Assembly: GCA_033855775.1 (NCBI GenBank)
Contig: JAWVFT010000116.1
Span: 3,294-67,293 of the forward strand
Direction of reading: 5' to 3'
Source: DASVTR01 sp033855775
GTDB taxonomy: Bacteria; Acidobacteriota; Blastocatellia; Pyrinomonadales; Pyrinomonadaceae
DNA length: 64,000 nucleotides
Shown: positions 9,827 through 20,600 of the stretch, piece by piece
Layout of the letters: every line of letters begins with the position of its first letter
Position numbering within the stretch: position 1 is the first letter of the stretch
Notes under the pieces: model-generated
What the model was told of the DNA's origin: nothing
The model's input: the letters and a program-made list of their open reading frames with translations, nothing else
Databases searched by the model: none
Made by a program: the position numbers and the translations under genes

Positions 9827-9984
9827 AGTTAACTCTTAAATGATGAAACACACGGTCAAAGCATAGCCATCCGGCGGCTCGCAAACTATTCAGATCTCGG
9901 GCGAAGAAAGGGGCTTTACCACCCCAGACTGAAGCCACCCATGCCGACCTCCGGCATCCAGCGCTGGCCGCCTCTACAAGCCGG

Positions 9985-10404
9985 TCAGTTGGGACGTTTC
10001 TCAAAGACATCCTTGCGATACTGCTCGTCGCTGACCTTCTCCATCCATTCGACGTTCTTACCATCAAGCATCTCCTGAATGGCAATATGCGACATCCCCG
10101 TCGTTGACGTGGCGCCGTGCCAGTGCCGCTCATTCGGCGGACACCAGATGACATCGCCGGGACGTATCTCGACCTTTGGCCCGCCCTCGCTCTGCACCCA
10201 TCCGCAGCCTTGAGTGACGAGCAGCGTCTGTCCGAGCGGATGCCAATGCCAAGCCGATCTGGCTCCCGGCTCGAAGGTGACGAGGGCGCAACTCATGCGA
10301 GCCGGCTCAGGTGTCTGAAATAGCGGGTCGATGCGAACATTGCCGGTGAAGTATTCCTCCGGCCCCTTGCCGGAAGGTTGTGAGCCACCTCTTTTGACTT
10401 CCAT
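9985..10404 (-). CDS. Small metal cupin, close to (R)-hydroxynitrile lyase of Granulicella
   Basis: 139 residues, a single beta-barrel cupin. Metal ligands follow the pattern of the Mn cupin Gt[11 protein letters not shown] supplies two His and a Gln, and ERHWHGA the third His. The N-terminus ([25 protein letters not shown]) and the C-terminus ([11 protein letters not shown]) also match my memory of that protein. GtHNL cleaves or forms mandelonitrile, but the natural substrate of this group is unknown, so I would call it a cupin of the hydroxynitrile-lyase-like group. AAGGAG precedes the ATG. It is clustered with ADH, tautomerase, CMD and AKR genes. Confidence 0.85.
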   Translation of the reverse strand: MEVKRGGSQPSGKGPEEYFTGNVRIDPLFQTPEPARMSCALVTFEPGARSAWHWHPLGQTLLVTQGCGWVQSEGGPKVEIRPGDVIWCPPNERHWHGATSTTGMSHIAIQEMLDGKNVEWMEKVSDEQYRKDVFEKRPN

Positions 10405-10447
10405 CTTCTTTACTCCTTTACTCGATTATCTTGTTAGCGCCTGTCCC

Positions 10448-11482
10448 TCAGGGCTCGACCATGACTTTGATCGCCTCTCGCTCGTCCATCGCGCGGTAGC
10501 CGTCTGGCGCCTCGTCGAGGCCGACAACCCGGTCGAAGACCCGGCCCGGCTCAATCCTGCCTTCGAGAATATCGGGCAGAAGTTCCTTGATGTAGGCGCG
10601 CACAGGCGCAGGGCCGCCGCTCACGGTGACGTTGTTGTAGAACGCGGGCTGCGAGGCTGGCATCGTCTCGTCCTGCGGGACGCCGACGCGTCCGACCGCG
10701 CCACCGGGACGCGCGATGCTGATGGCTGTAAGCATCGACTGTTCGAGGCCGACGCATTCGAGGACGGAATGGACGCCGAAGCCTCCGGTCAATTCGCGCA
10801 CTCGCTCAACCGCCTCGTCGCCCCGCTCGCTCACGACGTTTGTTGCGCCGAACTCTCTCGCGAGCGCTATCCGGTCTGGATGACGGCCCATGATGATGAT
10901 CTGCTCTGCGCCGAGACGCCGCGCCGCGATAACGCCACAGAGGCCGACGGCGCCATCTCCGACAACGGCCACCGTCTTGCCGGGGCCGACCTTTGCGGCG
11001 ATGGCCGCGTGATGGCCCGTGCCCATCACGTCTGAAAGGGTGAGGAGCGATGGCATCAGCGCGTCGTCACGGCCTACAGGCAGGACGAAGAGCGTCCCGT
11101 CCGCTAAGGGAACGCGCACCGCTTCGGCCTGCGCTCCCGCTATCTCCTCGTTGCCGAAGAACCCGCCGTGGACGCATGACGTGTGTAGTCCTTCGTGGCA
11201 GAAGGCGCAGGAGCCATCAGAGAACGCGAACGGCATGACGACGAGTTCGCCAGCTTTGACGACGCGAACGTCCGAGCCGACCGATTCGACGACGCCGATG
11301 GCCTCGTGTCCCATGACGCGGCCCGTCTCGCTCTGTTCCATCGACTTGTAGGGCCAGAGATCGCTGCCGCAGATGCAAGCGCGCGTGACGCGAACAACCG
11401 CGTCCGTCGGCTCAACCAAACTGGCGTCGGGGACGTTCTCGATACGAACGTCGCCTGCTCCAAACATTACTGTTGCACGCAT
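10448..11482 (-). CDS. Zinc-dependent alcohol dehydrogenase family protein
   Basis: 344 residues of the medium-chain dehydrogenase family. Catalytic zinc ligands are in CICGSDLW and GHEAIG; NAD(P) is bound by VAVVGDGAVGLCGV (GxGxxG), followed by an Asp/Arg-rich loop. The structural zinc lobe reads D-x2-C-x2-C-x7-C (SDGSCAFCHEGLHTSC), with Asp in place of the first of the usual four Cys, a variant that may still hold zinc or have lost it. ATG 11482 has AGGAGGT upstream. It should oxidise or reduce an alcohol/aldehyde; the substrate is not predictable. It is the second gene after the tautomerase in an AraC-linked operon. Confidence 0.9.
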   Translation of the reverse strand: MRATVMFGAGDVRIENVPDASLVEPTDAVVRVTRACICGSDLWPYKSMEQSETGRVMGHEAIGVVESVGSDVRVVKAGELVVMPFAFSDGSCAFCHEGLHTSCVHGGFFGNEEIAGAQAEAVRVPLADGTLFVLPVGRDDALMPSLLTLSDVMGTGHHAAIAAKVGPGKTVAVVGDGAVGLCGVIAARRLGAEQIIIMGRHPDRIALAREFGATNVVSERGDEAVERVRELTGGFGVHSVLECVGLEQSMLTAISIARPGGAVGRVGVPQDETMPASQPAFYNNVTVSGGPAPVRAYIKELLPDILEGRIEPGRVFDRVVGLDEAPDGYRAMDEREAIKVMVEP

Positions 11483-11514
11483 GATTATCTACCTCCTGTT
11501 ATCGCCCGCGCGAT

Positions 11515-11745
11515 TCAAAACGGTTCGTACCCCGGCTTCTTGTAGAGCCTTTCAAAGTTCGGAAGGATCTCGGGGTTGTAGACCTTCTCCATCCAATCCT
11601 GTGGTTTCACTTCTTCTATCGCCACCGAGACCGACTCTTCTTTGTAATCAAGAATGGTCGTAACGTCTTTGACGATCTGTTCGGACAATTGGGTCTTCTG
11701 CTCCTCTGATTTTCCCGGCCAGACCTTCACGATGATGTGCGGCAT
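11515..11745 (-). CDS. 4-oxalocrotonate tautomerase-like small protein
   Basis: 76 residues. After removal of Met the chain starts with Pro (PHIIVKVWPGKSEEQK), the catalytic general base of the tautomerase superfamily, and continues with the usual amphipathic helix (EEQKTQLSEQIVKDVTTIL) and the SVSVAIEEVKPQDW strand. Likely a homo-oligomer that ketonises enols or isomerises unsaturated acids. GAGGGAG precedes ATG 11745. The CMD-family gene ends 9 nt upstream, so they are probably co-transcribed and translated. Confidence 0.88.
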   Translation of the reverse strand: MPHIIVKVWPGKSEEQKTQLSEQIVKDVTTILDYKEESVSVAIEEVKPQDWMEKVYNPEILPNFERLYKKPGYEPF

Positions 11746-11754
11746 AACTCCCTC

Positions 11755-12081
11755 TTATTCCGCGGCCTCCGCAAACACTTTCCTCGCGATGCCGATTGCG
11801 GTGCTGGCCGGCGGCCAGCCTGCGTAGAAAGCGAGGTGCGTGATGAGTTCTATCAGCTCATCCTTCGTGACGCCGTTCTCAAGCGCTCTGCCGAGATGGA
11901 ATGGCAGTTCGTTCGTGCGATACATCGCGACGAGAGTCGCCACGGTGACGAGACTCCGGTCACGCTTGGAGAGTCCGGGTCGTTCCCAAACGTCGCCGAA
12001 GAGAACTTTATCGGTGTATTCGCCGAGCGCAGGGGCGATGTCAGAATAAGGATTGCGCTTAGGTGTTTGTTCGTCTGCCAC
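11755..12081 (-). CDS. Carboxymuconolactone decarboxylase family protein
   Basis: 108 residues, all-helical CMD fold with the core RDRSLVTVATLVAMYRTNELPFHLGRALENGVTKDELIELITHLAFYAGWP (quoted here as two motifs: RDRSLVTVATL and HLGRALENGVT). It lacks the CxxC of AhpD-type peroxidase members, so it belongs to the decarboxylase-like group; real substrate unknown. Starts with GTG 12081, with AAGGAG at good spacing. Its place between tautomerase and aldo/keto reductase matches cassettes often seen next to AraC regulators. Confidence 0.88.
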   Translation of the reverse strand: MADEQTPKRNPYSDIAPALGEYTDKVLFGDVWERPGLSKRDRSLVTVATLVAMYRTNELPFHLGRALENGVTKDELIELITHLAFYAGWPPASTAIGIARKVFAEAAE

Positions 12082-12114
12082 GATTATCTCCTTTATGTTT
12101 TCTGGCCGGTCGCC

Positions 12115-13131
<1,017 letters not shown>

Positions 13132-13319
13132 TTAAAAGGTAAAGCTAATTTACTCCGCGCTGGCGCAGCCGTCGCAGGTATTCTTGCTCTACCTGTCGCG
13201 ATATTGCTTGAAACAACGGATCGGAATACAGAAGAACAATGCTCGTGAATCATCGCAGAAACGTGCGCGATTCCTACTGAAAGGATGGGTTTTTATGAAA
13301 TACGCAGCTAATGGGGAGG

Positions 13320-14225
13320 TCAACGCTGCCGACGGTAGTCGCTTGGGGAAAGGCTGGTCTCTCTGCGGAAGAGTTGTGCGAAGTGGCTAGGATTGGAGTA
13401 TCCCACCTCCAGGGCAACATCCACTACGCTCATCTTCGTCTCGCGCAGCAGTTGTCGCGCTTTATTCATTCGCAAATTAATCTGATGGCGCGAAGGTGAG
13501 ACTCCCATGGCGCTCTTGAAGAGGCGCTGAAAGTGAAACTTGCTCAACCCGACTTGAGCCGCCAGATCCTCAAGGCTGAAGTCTTCACTGATATGTTCGG
13601 CCATCCAGTCCGTTATCTGCCGGAGCTTATAGCCGGGGAGTGAGGGACTGGCGCTACGCGACTCCTCGTTTGTTTCCCCGTAATCTCGGGCGAGGTGGAT
13701 GGCAAGCATCTGTGCGAGACCTTGCACGAAAAGAGGGCTCGCCTCCTGGCGCATCAACTCATCGCGTAATTGTTCCATCAACAAATTCAAAGCAGCATCG
13801 GTGAACGCTGAAAGGTCTCGCAGTTGTGCATGAGCAGCGTCCGTTCCGAAGACCTCCTCCAGGGCGCGCTGAAGGAGCGGCAACTCAACGAAGACCAGCA
13901 TGGTTTCAAAGGGCTCCGGGGTCATCGCCCTCCAGCGGACATCGTAGGGAGCGCCTCCAGAGGTGAGAAAGAAAGAGCCTTTCTTTATCCGATGAGTGAC
14001 CCATGGCTGTTCGTTCTCCCGCTCCTGAAAATCCACTTCGCCCGATGTAGTCCACGCGAGGAACGATTCGCTGACTGAAGGAAGTTGCAACGTGCCGACT
14101 GTAGGCGGGAGCGCGACGATCCATGCTTTGATGTCGCTCCAAGCTTCGCCGCGACTCTCGAACAGGCATTTCCCGCCGACGTAGCGTTCGAAGGCTTCGG
14201 CGGATGTTGTCTCAGGAATCGACAT
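13320..14225 (-). CDS. AraC-family transcriptional regulator
   Basis: 301 residues: an N-terminal cupin-like sensor region with weak similarity to anything I know (1-190), and a C-terminal pair of helix-turn-helix motifs typical of AraC/XylS (LEDLAAQVGLSKFHFQRLFKSAMGVSPS and VVDVALEVGYSNPSHFAQLFRRETSLSPSDYRR, about 235-300). It probably senses the substrate of the downstream redox cassette and controls it; the regulator lies upstream in the same orientation, so autoregulation is possible. Divergent from the secreted protein at 14354. Confidence 0.92.
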   Translation of the reverse strand: MSIPETTSAEAFERYVGGKCLFESRGEAWSDIKAWIVALPPTVGTLQLPSVSESFLAWTTSGEVDFQERENEQPWVTHRIKKGSFFLTSGGAPYDVRWRAMTPEPFETMLVFVELPLLQRALEEVFGTDAAHAQLRDLSAFTDAALNLLMEQLRDELMRQEASPLFVQGLAQMLAIHLARDYGETNEESRSASPSLPGYKLRQITDWMAEHISEDFSLEDLAAQVGLSKFHFQRLFKSAMGVSPSRHQINLRMNKARQLLRETKMSVVDVALEVGYSNPSHFAQLFRRETSLSPSDYRRQR

Positions 14226-14353
14226 TTAAGACATATTAGTGCAGGGAGCGCTTCAAAACAAAAAGGAAACGTTATATCGTTAATGAGAGACAACGACTCC
14301 GGCATCTCTTTGCAAATCTCGCCGCAGTTCAAAGCGAGTGAAAGTTGGATTAG

Positions 14354-15442
14354 ATGAAGCTTCGTGTCAGCGCATGCTTGTTCCTGCTCGCGTTCATCTG
14401 CGCGACGGCCTTCGCGCCGGCGCAAAGCTCGACTCGTCAAGAGAGCAAGGTGAGGCAGGAGTTCGAGCAAGTTCTAAAAGGCTCCGGCGCGCGGTCATCA
14501 ATCAGCTTGATGACATCAGGGACGGAGAGTTTGCATCTCGCACGACAGCCGGGCAAACGCGAAGAGCCTTTGAAAATACCCACCTGTCAATTGAAGAGTG
14601 ACCCGGCTGCTTACAATCACAAGCTAATCGAGGTGACAGGATTTATTTCGCACGGCTTCGAGGACTTCACGCTCTCCGACCCGCAGTGTCCGTCATGGCC
14701 CGGCGTGTGGCTTGAGTACGGCGGAAAGGCCGCGTCCGGCACGATGTATTGCTGCGGGGTGGCGGCTGACCGCAGCCGCCCGAAACCGCTCAGGGTCGAG
14801 ACGATAAACATTCCGCTGGTTGATGACGAGCGATTCCGCGCATTCGATAAGCTGCTTCAGGGTCGCCCCGATTCGGTCGTGCATGCGACTATCGTCGGGC
14901 GATTCTTTGCCGGGCAACAGATGAAATATCCGAATGGCGTCGCTTGGGGCGGCTACGGGCATATGGGCTGCTGTAGCCTGCTCGCAATTCAGCAGGTCGT
15001 CTCCGTTGACCCGCACGACCGTGAAGACCTGGATTACGGCGCGTCGGCAGACCAGCCGAAACTTGATAAAGAGGGATGCGGCTATAAATTCCTGACGCCT
15101 CTGGAATCCTCCGGCTATCTGATTGAAGCACAGCGTAAGGCCGACGCAGGCGAGCGAGCGTGGGCTTTCAGTAACCCGCAGAGAGTCGCCACAGAGGCTC
15201 TGGCCCGGCTCCTTAATATTGAAGAGAAATCCATCAACGAGTTAAAAGAAACTCGCAAGGCGCAAGGGCGTGTTGTTTACCAGTGGAAGCTTAAGGAGAA
15301 AGAAGCCAGCTACATGATTGTCGTCGGTCGCCCCTATCTGCTCTCCTTCTACGCGAAAGACCCGAAGCTGGTCGCATGGGTAATCATGGCGGCGTACGAG
15401 TCGTCGTGCGGCGAAGGCAATTCCGTCACGCGCGTCCGTTAA
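14354..15442 (+). CDS. Secreted protein of unknown function, Cys-containing
   Basis: 362 residues starting with a clear signal peptide (MKLRVSACLFLLAFICATAFAPAQS). A first domain (about 75-225) begins with IPTCQLKSDPAAYNHKLIEVTGFIS, a pattern seen in OB-like domains of acidobacterial secreted proteins, and contains several Cys (CPSWPG, MYCCGV, MGCCSLL) that could form disulphides. The second half is alpha-helical with VYQWKLKEKEASYMIVVG. I do not recognise a catalytic motif. It is a single gene, divergent from the AraC regulator. Confidence 0.75.
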   Translation: MKLRVSACLFLLAFICATAFAPAQSSTRQESKVRQEFEQVLKGSGARSSISLMTSGTESLHLARQPGKREEPLKIPTCQLKSDPAAYNHKLIEVTGFISHGFEDFTLSDPQCPSWPGVWLEYGGKAASGTMYCCGVAADRSRPKPLRVETINIPLVDDERFRAFDKLLQGRPDSVVHATIVGRFFAGQQMKYPNGVAWGGYGHMGCCSLLAIQQVVSVDPHDREDLDYGASADQPKLDKEGCGYKFLTPLESSGYLIEAQRKADAGERAWAFSNPQRVATEALARLLNIEEKSINELKETRKAQGRVVYQWKLKEKEASYMIVVGRPYLLSFYAKDPKLVAWVIMAAYESSCGEGNSVTRVR

Positions 15443-15535
15443 GGACGGCTGCGGGCAGGAGTTGACTTTAAGATTTAGAGAATCGAATGTGGCGAAAGAT
15501 AAGCGACGATAAGCAGGATGAAGATAAGCGTATCT

Positions 15536-17989
15536 TCAACTACGGATGTTCCATAATCCGGGAATCGTTCCGCGCCTGTCCGTGGTCGGTCTTCGCTCAT
15601 ATCCCCAGATGCCGTCCAGTCGCTCCGTTCCAGTCGTCTTGTCGAGCCCCTCCGAAACCATGCGGAAGGCTTCGACCGCTCCGGGGACGACAAGAATGTG
15701 GCCGTTGTCATCGCGGGTCATCTGCCAGCGAAACTCATGAAAGGTTCCCAGTTCAATCATCCCTTCCCGCAAGAGACGATACAGGCCGCGAAGCCTGTAG
15801 ATGACCGCTAAGAGACCGCAGGTGGTGAAGTACGAGTAGGGAGGAATGCGCGATAGAGCAAGGCGCAGTTCCTCCTCGCTCTCAGCGCGCATGATTTTCC
15901 CGGTCAAATCCTCGTCGCTATTGCGCGCCGTAGAGATCATCGCGTGCGGGCGCAAATCAATGAATCCCCTATCGCAGATATGGAAGTCGCGGAACTCTTC
16001 GTGGGAGCATGGATTTTCGCTTTTGTTGTGTGTCTCGTGGAACCACCTGTCCACCGTATCGGTGTCGCTCAAGAGTAGATTGAGAGGCGCGACAAAGTAA
16101 CCGCTTTTCATGAAGGACTCGCGCCCGCGGTTGAAGATGAGCGGCGAACCCAGGGAAGGAATCATCCAGACGGCTGAGAGAGCCGCCTTGAAAACCATCT
16201 GGATAGCTTTGTCCCGATTCGGAAACAGGCCGCGATGGATTGGAGAACGAAGCGCCATCAAGTCGTCCGAGTTGTCGGCAGCAACGAGCGTCGCAAGGTC
16301 TTCCGCGATGGTCGTGAAGTTCCAGCTTTCAATATCTTCAAAGGTCAGAGGGCGCGAGCGCTCGACAAAGAATCTGGCGGCGTCAAAGTGCGCCGGGTCA
16401 ACGTAAGGGTCAAGGGAATCCAGATCGAGCGTGCGCAGCCTGTGAAGAAGAATAAGAAGCGCGAGGGTGTGAAGCTCTCCCTGATGCTTGGACGAGCCTA
16501 GGTCCTGCAAGGCCATCGGCTCTAAGCCGCTCAGTTGCATCTGCATCAACGCAGGCTGCCTCAAGAAGTCGAATATCTGGCGGGAGTTGTCCGTCTCCGC
16601 ATAGTAGCAGACGCCGCCGGGGAACCATGGAACGTCCGGGTCATCTCCGAAAAGGCCGACGCTGGCGAGGACGTGGCCCAACTCGCTGGCCGACGCGACT
16701 CGCATCGTGCGATAGAGAGCCTCTGCGTTCGCCACACTGAAGAATCCGTTCTCTCCGCTGCGGAGCGCGTAGCCCGGCCTCAACTCCGCGCCTCGATCGA
16801 ACTGCGCGGGGCGATGATTCGGATGCGTCAGATGGACTGTCACAGGCTGATGAATGTTCACAAACTGCCGCGCCGGAGCGGCGTGGCCTGCCTTTCGACT
16901 CGCTTTAGCGTCCGCGGGCAAGGTTTTTTTAGAGCCGGGAAACAACTCGCGCGGAAAATCGAAGAGCATCTTTGCGACCTGAAAATGCAGTGGGATGCGT
17001 TCGCGTATGCGAACCTCATCAATGCCAATGGCCGCCGCCGTGACCAGCGTCTTAATGCCCGCCTCGGCGTACATCTGCGTCAACTCTTCCGCGAAGCGAT
17101 GCTTGTGCAACAGGGCTTCATCCTGAGCCGCATGAGCAAACCCAAGCCGAATCGTTTTCTTCGGCCCTTCGTCAGAGTGGACTTCATCGTACATCCCGCC
17201 GACGCCCGTGGTATGCGCGACGATAAGATTATCGGCCAGCGAGTTCTGAACGTGAACCAAGTCGTCGCGCAGAGCTTGGCCGAAGCAGTGTTTCAGGGAT
17301 TCAAGCTCCGCCGCTGGCGCATCGTTGACATATTTGGAAACGAGGTCGAGCGCGCCATGATGATAGGCGATGAGAGTCGGAATCGGTATGCCTATGACAA
17401 CCGAACGATAGGGCTTGCCGGACGAGGCCGGAAGAAACTTGTCAGCGTAGTTTTTTAGAAACTGGCTCAGCGGTCGCGCCGAGTTCAGGGCCGCGGCGAG
17501 AACCTGCACGGAGCTTTCATTCGGCAGGTTGAGTTTTAAACGAAGAGCTTCAAGAGCGCCGCGAACAGCTTCGGGTCGCTCTTCGTCCGCCAGATTAAGA
17601 GCCCTTTGCAGTTCCGCTAAGAAGGCGACATTGAAGCGCTCAAGCGCGACGAACGCGCCGTAGTGAGTGATATAGCCGGAACGAATCGGCGTCGGCTTAT
17701 TCTCAGGGCCATGGATGGATTCGAACGCGCGAAACAGCCGCCTTGTGAATGCCCGAATATCATCTTCCCTGTGGCCGGTGGCCAGCAGGACAGGCACGTC
17801 GTCAGGCTCAGGAGCCTCGATAGCGAACATCTCACCATAGACGGACAACATCTGAAGCAGAGCCGCCCCGCCCACGGCCCCCGTGCCGCCGATGAAAGCA
17901 TGAGCGGCCTTGTAGTGCGCATGACGGCGCGCAGCATCCAGAATAACTGGCCCAAGCCGTCGTCTTTTATACATGTCCTCCCCCGGCAA
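15536..17989 (-). CDS. Large protein of unknown function with N-terminal nucleotide-binding-like motif
   Basis: 817 residues, cytosolic, no signal peptide or membrane segment. Near the N-terminus AFIGGTGAVGGAALLQML (about 32-49) looks like the glycine-rich turn of a Rossmann fold. A second conserved-looking part is RSVVIGIPIPTLIAYHHGALDLV followed by LADNLIVAHTTGVGGMYDE, which could bind a substrate next to NAD(P). I cannot name a family. The gene stands alone, with about 470 nt of non-coding DNA upstream. It might be an unusual dehydrogenase or synthase; confidence in coding is high, function unknown. Confidence 0.75.
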   Translation of the reverse strand: MPGEDMYKRRRLGPVILDAARRHAHYKAAHAFIGGTGAVGGAALLQMLSVYGEMFAIEAPEPDDVPVLLATGHREDDIRAFTRRLFRAFESIHGPENKPTPIRSGYITHYGAFVALERFNVAFLAELQRALNLADEERPEAVRGALEALRLKLNLPNESSVQVLAAALNSARPLSQFLKNYADKFLPASSGKPYRSVVIGIPIPTLIAYHHGALDLVSKYVNDAPAAELESLKHCFGQALRDDLVHVQNSLADNLIVAHTTGVGGMYDEVHSDEGPKKTIRLGFAHAAQDEALLHKHRFAEELTQMYAEAGIKTLVTAAAIGIDEVRIRERIPLHFQVAKMLFDFPRELFPGSKKTLPADAKASRKAGHAAPARQFVNIHQPVTVHLTHPNHRPAQFDRGAELRPGYALRSGENGFFSVANAEALYRTMRVASASELGHVLASVGLFGDDPDVPWFPGGVCYYAETDNSRQIFDFLRQPALMQMQLSGLEPMALQDLGSSKHQGELHTLALLILLHRLRTLDLDSLDPYVDPAHFDAARFFVERSRPLTFEDIESWNFTTIAEDLATLVAADNSDDLMALRSPIHRGLFPNRDKAIQMVFKAALSAVWMIPSLGSPLIFNRGRESFMKSGYFVAPLNLLLSDTDTVDRWFHETHNKSENPCSHEEFRDFHICDRGFIDLRPHAMISTARNSDEDLTGKIMRAESEEELRLALSRIPPYSYFTTCGLLAVIYRLRGLYRLLREGMIELGTFHEFRWQMTRDDNGHILVVPGAVEAFRMVSEGLDKTTGTERLDGIWGYERRPTTDRRGTIPGLWNIRS

Positions 17990-18457
17990 TCGAGTTCGGC
18001 AGTCTCAGCCTCAAACCAACTCGCTAAGGCAGCCGATTAACGTGGCCCCTCTGCTCTTCCACCATCAAGAATCGCGTGCGCTTTCATTCTACTTCATTAG
18101 TGAAGCCCCGATACGCTATCGCAAAATTCAAGGAAGTGAAGCAACGACAAGGCTCCGGGCCGCCAGCGAGATGCGATAAGGATGATGATAATGCGTGTCA
18201 ATTCTAGGCTGGCAACTGTAGTCTTCCGATGACAGATTTGTCAATATATTAAACCACTCGAAGGAGGCCATGTGGCGGGCCTTGCGCGGGCCGGGTCATG
18301 TCCGATTCCGGGCGGGCCGCGCGCCGACAAAACTCTTGCTAATCCGGGTTGTCGTTTCAGCGGATTATCCGGCTGTTAGTCTGCGCAGAGCGAGGGGAAA
18401 TATTGATTGCGTGAGTTGAGTTTCTCAAAGCTTGATGGACGGGCTATCGAGGGAGAG
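17990..18457. other. Non-coding stretch upstream of the 817-residue protein
   Basis: 468 nt. It must hold the promoter of the minus-strand gene starting at 17989 and the 3' region of the ECF/CHAT operon. An AAGGAGG followed at once by ATG at 18270 opens a 50-codon plus-strand frame, but its composition is not protein-like. I see no other supported feature. Confidence 0.5.
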
Positions 18458-19762
18458 TCAAACAAGCAACTCGATTTTGAGTCGCTCCAAAACCTCGCTG
18501 ATGGGATTGGCTACGCCGTAGCCTTCGATTCGCGGCGGCTTGACGGCGGCTTGATTGAGTCCCGCAGCGGCCTCAAGGTTAGACACAGCGCGCGGCGATT
18601 CGGAAGCCTCCGACATCCCGGCAAAAATCAGACCGATGGCATGCTGTTTCGCGTCAACCAGAAGCGAGCCGCTGTCTCCTTTGGCAACAAATTTCGGATA
18701 CTGCGGCGCAGACGGCTCGACCAACAATTGGTTCTCGAAAAAGGCCGCCTGCCCTGTGCGGTCATAGCGAATCCAAATATCCAGATAGATAGAGAAGATG
18801 CGGCCCTCGGTGTAACCAGTGGTTCGCCCGGACTTGCGCGCGGGTTCGCCGATTTCAACGTCCCGCTTGCAGACATAACCCTTGACCGCGCCAATCAACG
18901 GGATGACTGGTTTGTGTCGCTGCGGCCCCCAGAGTTTGGCGATGGCGGCGTCGATGTGGTTGGGGTCTGTGATGTCGCGCTCAAACTTCAACGTGGAAAA
19001 GTTGACCAGCGCGCCTATCGGCCTGTTGCTTGAAGTCTCGCCCGGGCTCGGCTGCATGATTAAATCGCCTTCATCAACTGTCGGCTTTCGCAGGTCTGCG
19101 AAGACGTGCGAGTTGCTGAGCAGATGAACTTCCCTGCGGCGCGGCAATCTGCTTTTGCGCGAACAAAAATAGCCGATGGTTCCGCTCTGGCCCGTCAGGT
19201 TCGCGTTCGCCCCGCTGATGCCGCCGACTATCACTTCCTGCCGCTCGCGCATGCCGCTCGCATACTGTTCCAAAGGCGCAGGCGAACTTAAACTTGCTTC
19301 CGACAAAAAGCCTGCCACGGGCATCTCTATCAGGACGAGAGGAACGCCGCCGTAGTTATCCGGCAACGTCGCCGGCCCGGAGCCTGCCCACAACTCTTCA
19401 TTCGCGGCATTGATAAAGACCTGAAGGCAGTATCGGTTGCCGCCAATCATTCCAATGCCGACAGCGTGTATATTCCCACGGCTGCCCGGTCGCAGGTATC
19501 TCGCGCTCAACTCATGTTTGAGCTTGATGATTCGTTTGAGCGCGCCGTAGTTGTTGGCGGGCCGCGACGGACGCCTTAAGGCCAGAGCGCGCCTGTAACG
19601 ACGCGCCAAAAACCAAGCCAGCCACGCAAGCGCCAACGCTGCGACGACCCAGGTTATCTCGTCGTAGTAGTAATAGAAGATTGTCCCGCCGTTGCCATCC
19701 GAACGGGACAAAATCGGGTGACTGCCGATGACGAGAATGAGCATGTTTCGCTCAGAGTTCAT
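18458..19762 (-). CDS. Membrane-anchored trypsin-like serine peptidase (Nal1-like fold)
   Basis: 434 residues. One membrane helix lies near the N-terminus (about 36-54, ITWVVAALALAWLAWFLA) followed by a basic stretch. The rest looks like a chymotrypsin-fold peptidase: His in LLSNSHVFAD, Asp in NHIDAAIAKL, nucleophile Ser in AKGDSGSLLV. This spacing fits the Nal1-like/double-glycine serine peptidase group common next to other conflict or signalling genes. Its ATG lies 11 nt inside the 3' end of the preceding gene, so the two are translationally linked. Last gene of the ECF/CHAT operon; target unknown. Confidence 0.82.
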   Translation of the reverse strand: MNSERNMLILVIGSHPILSRSDGNGGTIFYYYYDEITWVVAALALAWLAWFLARRYRRALALRRPSRPANNYGALKRIIKLKHELSARYLRPGSRGNIHAVGIGMIGGNRYCLQVFINAANEELWAGSGPATLPDNYGGVPLVLIEMPVAGFLSEASLSSPAPLEQYASGMRERQEVIVGGISGANANLTGQSGTIGYFCSRKSRLPRRREVHLLSNSHVFADLRKPTVDEGDLIMQPSPGETSSNRPIGALVNFSTLKFERDITDPNHIDAAIAKLWGPQRHKPVIPLIGAVKGYVCKRDVEIGEPARKSGRTTGYTEGRIFSIYLDIWIRYDRTGQAAFFENQLLVEPSAPQYPKFVAKGDSGSLLVDAKQHAIGLIFAGMSEASESPRAVSNLEAAAGLNQAAVKPPRIEGYGVANPISEVLERLKIELLV

Positions 19763-20600
19763 CTATGGATGAAAAGTCCGAAGCAATCGGATGACAGAAC
19801 TGTTTCTGGTTGATGGAGCCGCCGCTCGCGGCTTGGCCGCCGCCATCTTCGATGACCGGGATGAGGTCAAAGCGAGCGCCGCTTGGGCTGGAAAGATAGC
19901 CGTAGTAATCGGCCATGTCGCTGTAGACGGCGTTCTCGCTGTAGTCCATGTTTTTGATTTCGATTCTGAACGGAAGACCCTCGACGCGTTGCAGCGTTCG
20001 CGTCTCTTCCTTGTCGCCGATGCGAATGGTGAAGCTGACGGCGGCGCCTTCTATCTTGACGCCGATGGTTTCCGCCACGTTGCCGAAGACCTCCGGCGGC
20101 GGCGCCTCCCCGTTCGCGCTTGTCTCCACCTTTTCAAAGAACATCTCCGTGTCCAGCTTGTGCGTGTAGAACAAACCGTTGCCGATATATATTTTCGTCA
20201 ACGGATGGCGTTCTTCAGTGACGGGGCTGAGAGCCAGGTCGTCGTGCAAAGCGCTCAGGTTGACGACCCAACGAAAATCATTAACGTCGGCGGAATCAAG
20301 CCTGTCGAAATCTCCGCTTTGATAAATTTCAAAGCCCTCGATGGCGGGCGCGCCCACAGCTTTGATTTCAATCTGCACATCTTCCTTCTGAAGCTTGTGA
20401 TAGGCGGCGACATCTTGATAGACGATGATGTCATGCTCGCCGCCGTCCTGATAGACGGGCTGTTGAATCTTGATGCTGAGCAAATGTTTATCGTCACGAA
20501 TGGCGGCGATTTCGCCACGCCCGCGCTCGTCGTTGAAGCAGATGATGCCGAGGCCGGTGAAGCGGACAAGCGCGGTCGCGGAACTTTCATTGATGGACAT
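19752..20600 (-). CDS. Unknown protein of the ECF/CHAT operon
   Basis: 282 residues, acidic, no signal peptide or membrane helix. The sequence looks like beta-rich domains (TGLGIICFNDERGRGEIAAIRDDKH near the start; KIYIGNGLFYTHKLDTEMFFEK in the middle; GVKIEGAAVSFTIRIGDKEE near the end). I recognise no family. It overlaps the peptidase gene by 11 nt, which suggests it is a partner, substrate or adaptor for the peptidase. It follows the zinc-ribbon gene after 89 nt. Confidence 0.75.
   Translation of the reverse strand: MSINESSATALVRFTGLGIICFNDERGRGEIAAIRDDKHLLSIKIQQPVYQDGGEHDIIVYQDVAAYHKLQKEDVQIEIKAVGAPAIEGFEIYQSGDFDRLDSADVNDFRWVVNLSALHDDLALSPVTEERHPLTKIYIGNGLFYTHKLDTEMFFEKVETSANGEAPPPEVFGNVAETIGVKIEGAAVSFTIRIGDKEETRTLQRVEGLPFRIEIKNMDYSENAVYSDMADYYGYLSSPSGARFDLIPVIEDGGGQAASGGSINQKQFCHPIASDFSSIDEL

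Noticed and set aside
18270..18420. Plus-strand frame of about 50 codons after AAGGAGG-CC-ATG
   Set aside because: Too close to the ribosome-like site, Arg/Pro/Gly-rich product without any similarity to a protein I know, and it lies at the 3' end of an opposing operon.
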